The notes beneath the pieces are model-generated. The model was not told the DNA's origin. It searched no databases and saw only the letters and a program-made list of their open reading frames with translations. Source: Euryodendron excelsum (Eukaryota > Streptophyta > Magnoliopsida > Ericales > Pentaphylacaceae). From it: a stretch of DNA of 64,000 bases. The stretch's first letter is position 1. Each line of letters opens with the position of its first letter. The DNA lies in the NCBI GenBank assembly GCA_033060915.1, contig CM065384.1:30340501-30404500 (forward strand), in the 5' to 3' direction. This document shows, piece by piece, positions 55,401 to 64,000 of this stretch. The position numbers and the translations under genes were made by a program.

Positions 55401-58400
55401 TGTAAGCTTTGTCAGGGCCATTGCCCATCACATCATAGGTTTAATGTCTTTGCTTACCACCTAAACCAACATTTTCTATGGCCCTGGTTTAGTTCATATC
55501 ATAAGTTCAAGTCATGTGATGTTGCCAAACAACAAACACCACAGGATATTCTCTTGTGTACGCCTAGTAACTCTCTCTGTGAGTAAAACAAAATGCTGTG
55601 GGCAAATGCCTACACTTGATATAAAGTGACTAATTAGAAACTCATTTCTCACAGAAAAACAAAATTCTGTGGGCAAATGTCTACTCTTGATATAAACTGA
55701 TTCTAATTAGAAACTCATTTCTCTCCTACAAATCTTGGATTTATTGTGATATCATTCACGCTACACCAATATAAGTAATATGTTTTTCGTTTCTGACACT
55801 ACCAAATCAGATCTTTGAGGACACTACCATGGCCTTCTCCAAGTAATTAAAGATCATGCAAAAATCCCCCCTCTCTTGATCCCAGCCACATATGGTTAAG
55901 TTTAAACAATAACCATCTCACTCTTGTTTTGTGTCTTAGTCTTTCTTCAATCGCTATTTCCTAAAGTTTCATGCCAAATTGTACATTGAATACTGAAATA
56001 ATTATTGCAAATTTAAAAATCACTTTATACTTATTATGAAAACACTGAAGTGTTGTTCCTTATACGGATGCAAATCCACCCAAATTTGGGATAACCCAAC
56101 ATGTACTTTGCCATATGTCCTTATTGAAACAAATTTCTAGTGAAGTCTTACTTGGGCAATGGCAGGTGTGTGGAAAAAGAATTGAACTTGTCCTGGTCCG
56201 GGGCAAGGATCAGTTTTGAGGAGGTTGCTTTTGTCCCATGCCGCTTCCATAAGTTAATCCATAGAATGCCCTCAATCTTACCTAAATTCTCCATAGTTAC
56301 CCTTCATTATATAAGCTTGATTAGGGTTTCTAATTTAGCCATTTTTAGTCTCATGCTAACGCTGGCCACTTACCTCTAGTCCCTTTGCGCCGCCAAGATC
56401 ATCACTACTTCAAATCCTTGTTGGCTTTGAAGCTTATTGAGGTATTTGCTCTTGATTTAGGCCTGTGAGTGTGTGTGTGTGTGTGTGTGTTTTTCTGTTG
56501 TGTTGAGAGATTGCTGATGGATTTTTTTAAATTGTAATTTCTCCCATGTCTAAGTAGAATATTATACATGCTTCACTCTATTTATCTTAGTCCAAAATAC
56601 ATTGCTATTATAGGTATTAATTATTTGTACCTTCCTTTGCACTTGTTTGTACTCAAGTTCTTCAATTTCTTCCCAAATTTGACAAATTTACAAATTATGC
56701 TCCTTTTGTCTTAGTCTAAGATACATTTTAGTTAAGAATTACTTTCTTATTTATAGTAATTTTACTTTGATCTTATTTATACTCTAATTTTCTTATTTTT
56801 CACAAATTTAGCAAAATTTTCCATATCTAGCTAAATGGTGAACAACCTGTTATATAGCAAAAATTTTCACAATCATGGACACGCAATTTTAAAAATATTG
56901 CAGGACAAGACACGATGGAGACGCGGAAAATATATATATTTTATATGACATATATATAAATATTTTACTCAACTAATCAAAATTAAAAAATATGTATTCC
57001 ATCGCTTGAACCTCAAATGAGTTACAACTCCATATTGTTTTTATTCTATAATTGGATTCTGGTTCATTTTCTTCAAACTTGCAACTCGTTTGATGTGTAT
57101 TTAAGCAATGGATATGTGTGTCTCTCAAATGTCCGAAGCGTGCGCAGTTCTAAAAAATTTAAAAATTATAGGCCACATATGGGCGTGTGTTTAACATGTG
57201 TCAGGAGAGTGTCCGTGTTGACACTTTTTTAGAATTAGCTCGTATAGCTTAGTCTACCATTCATTGCATAGCTAGGTGTCTATTTCTTTTCCAATCAATA
57301 GAATAATGTGTTCAAAACACTGTAAATGAGATTGATCTATATCTTCTCCATAAAATTATATCTATTTTCTTTATTTTCCTCTTTCTTTAATTGTTTTGGA
57401 GTTGCTTCCACTCTCTGTCTTTGGTTTTTGGGGTCTGCAATCATGAGTGATGATGTACATAAAAGGAGGCAAACTTTATATGATAAAATAGAATGAACTT
57501 TCATGGAAAGGAAGCTGTTTTCCTGTCTTGGTTACTTTTCACAGAGTACGCCATTCAAGAAGATGGCCAGGGTAGTAGTACAAGCTTGAAATATTGGGCT
57601 TTCCATTCTATGACATGGTGATTAGTAATTACCGTACAACTGGAGAGCCTACTGGGAATTAATTCCCATGCGACCAAGTTCTGCCCCCTAAGTTTAATTC
57701 TCACACAATAACGACAGTATGCGTTGTATCAGCAATGCAAGTCTGATCCTACATTCATTAGAAAGAAAATTTGAACAACCCTAATTGCCATCTTAATAAG
57801 GACATTTAACATCTGCAACAGATAGTTTTCATTTATGGAGGTATGTTCAGTTTTTGTTTTGTCCCCTGTAACCTGCATTGCAGCTAATAAGAAAGCTGAT
57901 GGAGTTGCAAGGGAATATAAGATAGGAACTTCATGATGAACAACATAAAACATAGGAACTGAAATGCTTTGGTGTCTGTGAATGAATTTAGAATGGTTGG
58001 CTTTCAATTTCTCCGTTCCGGTGCTTGTGTGGAGTCTAATTTCAATTTTTAAGCTTCATAGCTATTTATCTCTTTCATATTTATTGAATATTTTAGATTG
58101 TATGGTTTAGTTTAAAACAGAATGTTCTACACTCCATTGAGCTCAAATAAAGGTATAATGATCTCCATGTCTCTTAGTTCTATGTTCGGACTATTACATT
58201 CTTCATTTTCCTCTCTTTTTTACATGTTAAAGCATCTATTAGAACAGAATTTTTATCCAATAGAATTCAAATGATGCAGAATTTCTATTTGATAGAATAG
58301 GTGTTATTGCCAACGTGCCTTTCCACTAAGTTTGCCATCATATTCGGTAGCTAGCATTACTAGAAACTACTTAAATTTCTCACTGGTAAGTGTCTCGCAT

Positions 58401-59281
58401 GATAGTTGAAACTGCTCCAAGCATTCATGCTAAGTCTACTTGAATGAAACATGATCACAATATGGATTGGCTCTTTCCGAGGCAATCAGACAGTGAATCA
58501 AATCATTGGTGATGGACTGCAACCAACCAGGCCTTGGCATTAGTTGTGTACTTCTCTTAAACATACATATTGATGGTTTGCAATTGATAAGTTCGAATTT
58601 CAGTAGAAATTTGCAATGGTAGGTTTCCATATGGTGTGCCCTTAGAACTTTGAAGATACAACCGTACATTCTCAATTTTACTTTTCTTCCTTTTTGACTT
58701 TTTATACTTGATTATTGCTAACAAGTGCTGCATTCATTTAACTACAATATTCAACTTCAGAGAAAGTTCCTACCATTTCTCAGCCTACAGTCACCTCCAG
58801 AGCAATGGAAAATGGGAAATCAGTCTATGCTGCAAATTATCGCTCAGAGCCCGTGGTCAACTCCGGGACAATGGAAAACGGACAATCAGCTGATCCTGCA
58901 AATGATCACTCAGCACGAGTGATCACATTGGAGGATATGCAAAATGGAAAACGGGTCAATCCCGACGATGGAGATCCATTTGAGCCTGCAGAAAGTGAGC
59001 AGGAGAGACCATCTAAGAAGCTCAAAGTTTTGGACAATGGTGTTCATGAAATGACAGCGATGGAAATGATGAAACTAATGCCTACTGTAACAACTACCGG
59101 TGATGGCCCCAATGGGACGACAATTGAAGGCTTTCTGTACAAGTACAAGAAAGGGCAAGTGACTATAGTGTGTATTTGCCACGGACGCTTTCTCTCTCCA
59201 GCGGAGTTCGTCAAGCATGCCGGCGGAAGTGACGTGGAAAACCCCATGAAACACATCAGTGTCTTGCCTGCAACCCTGTAA
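52500..59281 (+). CDS. Ninja-family protein, AFP (ABI5-binding protein)-like (340 aa, 2 coding exons)
   Basis: Exon 1 is 52500-53001 and exon 2 is 58761-59281. Split codon G|AG gives Glu; TAA at 59279. Domains: EAR motif [11 protein letters not shown] at residues ~36-46, which recruits TOPLESS co-repressors; a basic helix-rich stretch ([20 protein letters not shown]) likely holding the NLS; a variable linker with a three-fold MENG/MQNG repeat; and a C-terminal Jas/TIFY-binding-type domain ([39 protein letters not shown]). The ending HISVLP resembles AFP proteins rather than NINJA proper. AFPs bind ABI5-type bZIPs and dampen ABA responses in the nucleus. The 5.76 kb intron is unusually long for the family. 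Confidence 0.88.
54815..54930 (+). repeat. Tandem duplication, 60-bp period
   Basis: 'caggtcttcaact.ggaatt...gtgtc' occurs at 54821-54870 and 54881-54930 with few differences. Confidence 0.85.
55584..55723 (+). repeat. Tandem duplication, ~72-bp period
   Basis: 'aaaatgctgtgggcaaatg' through '...ctcatttctc' is repeated once with a small insertion in the second copy. Confidence 0.85.
56463..56491 (+). repeat. (GT)n microsatellite
   Basis: GT dinucleotide run in the AFP-like intron. Confidence 0.9.
56870..57235. mobile_element. Decayed hAT-like fragment of the 'cacgtgtcc' family
   Basis: 'catggacacgcaattttaaaaatattgcaggacaag...' and 'cctcaaatg...attggattctggttcattttctt' match the interior of the copy at 15976-17183. 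The terminal CTAGGAAGCAC-type ends are not recognisable, so the limits are approximate. Confidence 0.5.
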
Positions 59282-59299
59282 GCAATGCCCGTGGCTTTG

Positions 59300-59592
59300 T
59301 CACACCTTGCGGAGTGTGACTGAGGTGGGAAATGAGGAACCTAAATGCTTTATAAGCTCTTCTTACTTCTCTGTTTTCTAGGCCTTAAAGAAACTGTTGT
59401 CAAGTGTCAAAAACTTCACATGCAATTTTGTGGAGGTTTCGTTTGCCCTTTTCCTACCTTGTGGAATGCATTAAGGTAGGAAATGAATAACCTAGAGTCT
59501 TATATAAGGTTCTTACTTCTCTGCTTTCTAGTTGTAAAGAAACTCTAGTCAGGTTTTTAACCTTTCACTGGCAATTTTGTGCAAGGTCCTTT
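59300..59592 (+). repeat. Tandem duplication in the AFP-like 3' UTR, ~152-bp period
   Basis: The block 'ccttgcggagtgtgactgaggtgggaaatgagg' (from 59305) through 'tgcaattttgtgg' recurs from 59457 through 'ggcaattttgtgc', about 75-80% similar by eye. It is followed by a (CT)n run (59598-59625). Confidence 0.75.
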
Positions 59593-59628
<36 letters not shown>

Positions 59629-59639
59629 GGAAGACATGT

Positions 59640-60835
59640 CATGTGAACATGTCAAAAGGCTTTTGAATGTATTCTTGCATATTGAAAGATAGGGGTCGTT
59701 CACCTGACAACGGCAGTGTTTGGAGTTAATGCTGCAACAAGATGGTTTTAAACTAGCAATAGTGCTTTTTATTATTTGTTTATCAGAGAAAAATGGGCTT
59801 GCTACACACAAAAAAGATACATGATAAAAAGTGCGCTTTTCATAAATTGTTGAATTAAGTTTAAAATCACGGCAGCATTAACTTTAGAAACTGTAAACAA
59901 CTCCTTCCTCTTTTGAGTTGCCACAAGTATGAGTTGAGTTGCATCTTCCCACAGTAGCATCTTCCCACAGTCTTCCAAATTGTTCTTCTATTTATCATAT
60001 GAATTTGCACTTGCATTTTGGAGTTTCTTTTTTTTTGAGGAATTAAGAATTTAGAATTCACATGGTATAGCGCAATGATACAGGAGCGGACCCTAAAATG
60101 AACCGTAAACTCTGACATGATTTGCTGCGGAGAAGAGTTATCGTTGTTGCATATATAAGTACCCCTGTCATTTGAAATATATATTTGTTTACTCTTTACC
60201 TTACAAACGTCATAATATAAACAAAAATATTATTAATATAAATAATAATAATAATAATAAAATATTGATAAAACGTACAGCATACTAAGTTTAATCACCT
60301 TTCTTATAAGTGGAATCAAAAGAATGTGTTTGGAGGTAACTTGTTTACTATTTTTAAGTTATGACTTATTTTATTAATTTTTTGGTCATAAGTCAAAAAA
60401 ATAAAAACCAATTAAAAAAAGCAACATCGAAGGTTTAAACGGGTATGGATTTAATAACATCCTAAGAGAGGAGGATATAAACAAAATAATAGGAGTTGTG
60501 GATTTAATAATTATCTAATATTTTTGTTGCACTTTTTTGACTACAAGAAAATATTAAGTACAATTGTTACACTACACCATTAGATTGACGTGGTATAAAA
60601 GATCAATAAATTAGAGTTACATATCCATGTGAATCCTAATTATCAAGGTTTCATCTTAGTTTGGGTGTGAAAATTTAAAATTTTCACATAAATATTTTAT
60701 TCTAATTTATTAAATTATTATATCACATTAGTATGATAATAAATTAGATAAATCAAACTACTATGCGACTCTAATTTAGAACATCAACAGACTACTGCTC
60801 CAAAATTAAAATCACATTGACATGTAGGGTCATTA
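59640..60835. other. Spacer downstream of the AFP-like gene
   Basis: AT-rich sequence with a short (AAT)n run near 60240. No exon or element recognised. Confidence 0.5.
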
Positions 60836-61311
60836 TTGTTGGGCTTTTGTGGAACCTAGTTCTATTTGATTCGGTTTGAAGATTCCGACCCGACCTGGAT
60901 AATGTTGCGTGATTTTTAATGAAAAATATTCTGAGGCTTAGTTCATGGAGTAAAGGCTTAGGCTGATAGGCTCAAGCCAGAGTGCTTGTGCACAAGCCTC
61001 TTGGGGGTCCAGGGGCATCGCCCCTAGAACAAATTTTTTGGCTTGTTTTGTAGCCCATTGTGAATCCTGTGCGCAGGATATATATAACGCAACTTTATGA
61101 TTAGAGTTTGTGTGTGGTTAGCGTTTCGGTTGAGAGAAGAAAAACCTGTAATCGCACTCTGTATTTTTTCTTGATTATAGTGAAAATCTCTTCAACTCTG
61201 TGGACGTAGGCAAATTGCCGAACCACGTTAAACGTTGTCTTGTATGTGTAATTATTTTTTCTTTAACGTGTGTTTTTCTCTATTTTTATTTCTCACAGGT
61301 TAAGAATTACT
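60836..61311 (+). mobile_element. Solo copia-type LTR (candidate)
   Basis: Starts TGTTGGGC and ends near TTTCTCACA. It has a TATA box (ATATATATAAC, 61078-61088) followed by an R-U5-like leader with 'ctctgtggacgtaggcaaattgccgaaccacgtta', wording characteristic of plant copia LTRs. No PBS or coding region follows. No clean TSD was found, so the ends are provisional. Confidence 0.5.
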
Positions 61312-61882
61312 GTTTAATTCTCTCCAATCATCTGTATAAATTAAATAATCTTCATCTATTGTATAAATAATGAACGATCGCAAATCTAGCAACAGGCGTA
61401 AAGGGAATCGAACGTAAAACAGCTGCCGAATAGTGAGCCACCTCTATTTTATTTTATTTTTTCTAAAAAGTCTAGGATGCAAAGCCCTGGTTTGCAATTT
61501 GGAGTGTTGAGTCTTGAGTCTAGGGTCTTGACGCATATTGTGGCTCACACGAGATGGAGCCCACTCCACCGCTAAGTCAAGCAGACCAAGACTTTAACCT
61601 GTTTAGCTTCCCAAAGCCGAGTTGCAAACTAGTCATTTTAAAAACAACAGACCAATCAGGTCCATGCACGTTTACAATTTCGCCAAAATTTTAGTTCTAC
61701 AATGAAGAACCCCTGTCACTCTCTATATCCTCCACCTTATTATCATTAAGAATATTCATGGGATTGTAAGTAAATCCATGGCTACGAATCAGCGACCCAC
61801 CATTATGTACAGCTTTCTGGTCCACTCTGAACTGACAGGTCAAGCTTTTGACGTGCAAATGCATGCATACAGTATATACATA

Positions 61883-61891
61883 TACTTTATA
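61883..61891 (+). promoter_or_regulatory. TATA box of right-edge gene (candidate)
   Basis: TTTATATAC in 'tactttatatacaaac', ~50 bp before a (GA)n leader and 140 bp before the ATG. Confidence 0.4.
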
Positions 61892-61939
61892 TACAAACAA
61901 CACACAACCCAGGAAACAGAGAAATCAAGAAACACCACC

Positions 61940-61942
61940 TAG

Positions 61943-61974
<32 letters not shown>

Positions 61975-61993
61975 AGAGAGAGAGAGAGAGAGG
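61940..61993 (+). repeat. (GA)n tract in the leader of the right-edge gene
   Basis: GA repeats broken by GGGAGAGG, ending about 30 bp before ATG 62024. Confidence 0.9.
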
Positions 61994-62023
61994 GGAAGAA
62001 GGGATCCCGATAGGCCCAATACC

Positions 62024-64000
62024 ATGGCTTCATTTGGTATGCATCAAAACTCTAATTCTTTTATTCTTTTATGTCCTTGTTCTCACTGTTCTGTATATAT
62101 GTGTGTGTGTTTATGTATGATTTATACTTGTTTCCCTTTGAAACAGGCTATCTGCTTTGTGTTTTCTCTATTTTTCCTTCTGGGTTTTGCTTGTGGAACC
62201 CTTTTTCTCTTTATATTTGGTGGTTTGATTGTGAATGTTGACATTTTGTATATTTTCACATTGTGTGGTTACGAGGGCGGACCAGTGGTTTGATTGTCCT
62301 TGTCTTCACCTGACTTGTTAACTTTTACTATTTTAAAAATAAAAATTATGTGTATTTATTTGATAAAAATATGTTTTGCCCCCACTAAAATTAATAATCA
62401 CTGCATTTGTTCATCTCTTAATTTAGTTAGATTTACATTTGCTCCCTTCTAAATTTACTAACCCTGACATTTGGCCCACTAAATATTACTAAACTTGTAA
62501 CAAAATATATATATATATATATATATTATTAACTCTTTATTAGTTGACCAAATAAATAACACAATCTCAATTTTTAACCCTCTATTTTAATATTAAATTA
62601 AAATACTCTTACCCATTTAATATTTAATTTATCTGACTATTATATATTATTGTTTTAAAAAGTCAAAAAAAAGACTCAAATTTTAAAACCTTTTGTATCC
62701 ACCATTTTAATAGTATCCATAGACGTTTGGTTATCCAAATCCCAAAATCCCTTCACGAAATTTCAAAAACTAGCCTGTTAAATTTGGGTTAAGATTTTTA
62801 ATAGTAGTATAATCTTTTATATATAGCTTGTACAAAGGCGGTGTCCCCTTTTTCGGCATCTTTAATATAATTATCTCTTTATTTATCAAAGAAAAAGTAT
62901 TGTTAATTAGGAAACAATTTCGTGTACCTGTGTAGTTTTGCCCCCACTAAACAAAAATCATGGATCCTTCCCAGTGTAGTTACATGTATTTTACCAGTGA
63001 TATCATTCCATTTTACTTTTTCTTTGGACGAAATCGGCCTTGTAATTACAGTCAATAACTAAGCACTTAATGTGGCATTGGTTCACTAGATATGCAGTTA
63101 AGGCAATTAATGAGTATATGTAGCTTTTGCATTGGAAGAAATTGCTTCAAGCTGTATGAGATATATTGGATTGTTTATATTAGCAAATCATAGGTTCATT
63201 CATGTTTTTAGCAACTTCATGTGTATGCATTTAGTGGGAATTATTAATTGGATGAGAAAAAGTGTTTATACAAAAGAATGCATTATATGTAAGAATCAGC
63301 ACCTTTATATTTGCACACACGCGCGCACACATATATGCATTTACAATTGTTAATGGCATTGGGATTGCAGAAGGCTTATGTATGAATGCATGTCACTGGT
63401 ATAAAGATTGGTAACATTGGTGGCAATTTGAATGGTGGATTCCCTTATACAGGTCCAACGTGGCTCTACTGAGTCTACTTACACAGCTGATTTACAAGTA
63501 ACAATAAAATGTAATGTCTTAGAAGTTGTTGGCATAAGACTTTGTTGAGTTGGGTCATGGGTGTATGTGTACTCTGATTCCGGAGTTCCTTAAAGTGTGT
63601 TGAGTGTGATTTTTATCACAATTCACAGTTGGGTCCCTAATTTAATTTTTTTATGTCAATTACAAGAGACTAGAGAGGGATTGCTGGTCAGTTTGTTTGA
63701 TTTTAAAGATGAATCTTCGTTGCATGGAAAAAGACATGAATTTAGTGGTACATTTTTATATGGAGAATTGCAAGTAATCAAACTTGCCATGAAGGAACAG
63801 AATACCAAGGCATGCCGGTCATGCATTTGTGGGGTTTTTCTCATTTAGATCTAGGAATTCATTCATCAAGCTGTTGAGTGCTTGTTAACCTTCCATGAAC
63901 TGATGACATTATAGTTGTGTTCTGGTTTTATAAACGTTTACAATGTACAAAGTTAATTGATACATTCTTTTGTTAATTTACTCAACAGGCGTTGTCCCTT
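62024..64000 (+). CDS. Start of a spliced gene leaving the window (partial, unidentified)
   Basis: ATG in strong context (ACCATGGCTTC) after a GA-rich leader, then a donor TTTG|GTATGC after only 13 coding bases. The first well-formed acceptor I find that keeps the frame open is TCAACAG| at 63988, which would give MASFG-VVP and then run off the window. Both the intron (about 62037-63988) and the second exon are inferences from splice signals. The product cannot be named from this little sequence. Confidence 0.4.
62037..63988. other. Presumed first intron of the right-edge gene
   Basis: AT-rich with a (TA)n run (about 62504-62526) and a GCGCGCACACAC-type alternating stretch near 63315. No exon or element recognised. 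Confidence 0.35.

Larger units (their letters stand above)
53002..58760 (+). other. 5.76 kb intron of AFP-like gene
   Basis: GTAAAT...TTCAG intron. It holds two short tandem duplications (54815-54930, 55584-55723), a (GT)n run (56463-56491) and a hAT-like fragment (56870-57235). I found no additional exon. Confidence 0.75.

Noticed and set aside
63453..63506. Possible exon of the right-edge gene between CTTATACAG and GTAACA
   Set aside because: Joining it to ATGGCTTCATTTG meets a stop after six codons, so it is not a coding continuation.

Overview
The window is nuclear DNA of a flowering plant, most likely a woody eudicot (the lineage is an inference). The evidence is small spliced genes with GT-AG introns, AT-rich spacers, (GA/CT)n 5' leaders, Ty1/copia and Ty3/gypsy retrotransposons, L1-type LINEs, several MITE families and an inserted plastid psbC fragment. 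Four protein-coding genes can be assembled exon by exon with matching reading phase. A fifth probably starts near the right edge.

Layout. 1-13,250 is gene-free and holds a small Mutator-type MITE, an LTR-like fragment, a truncated gypsy element (LTR, tRNA-Asp PBS, gag-protease), a copia-type LTR remnant and a 5'-truncated LINE. 13,256-41,621 (+) is one very large gene for an NTF2-domain plus RRM protein of the plant G3BP family (469 aa predicted, eight coding exons). Its 6.5 kb leader intron contains a broken LINE with two hAT-like insertions, one of which carries a further copy. Its next intron contains the psbC fragment. Its 16.5 kb sixth coding intron contains a 12.2 kb gypsy element with TSD GTGAT. 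That element is itself split by a 0.5 kb hAT-like element and a full-length 5.1 kb copia element. The same intron also holds a 1.04 kb Mutator-like element and a tandem array of very small TRIM-like retrotransposons. The following intron is of the rare GC-AG class.

42,253-47,178 is a head-to-head pair: a thylakoid DUF1118 protein (RIQ1-like, - strand) and the 54-aa mitochondrial import subunit TOM5 (+ strand). They share a 535 bp intergenic region with a G-box and a telo-box. As I recall, the Arabidopsis orthologues have adjacent locus numbers, which suggests conserved microsynteny. 47,179-52,000 is a spacer with a Harbinger-type MITE and a cluster of ACGT/G-box sites. 52,500-59,281 (+) encodes a Ninja-family AFP-like repressor (EAR motif, basic region, C-terminal Jas-type domain) in two coding exons separated by a 5.8 kb intron. 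59,300-62,000 has a duplicated 3' UTR and a solo copia-type LTR. At 62,024 a 13 bp first coding exon opens a gene that leaves the window.

Functionally the genes are unrelated (RNA-binding/stress granule, thylakoid, mitochondrial import, ABA signalling). The main interest lies in the layers of insertions carried by the G3BP gene. Within them stands a gypsy derivative that keeps an extra ORF between integrase and the 3' LTR, with arrays of a TTCGAACG palindrome both in its LTR and just upstream of that ORF. All product names come from reading translations. No database search was run.
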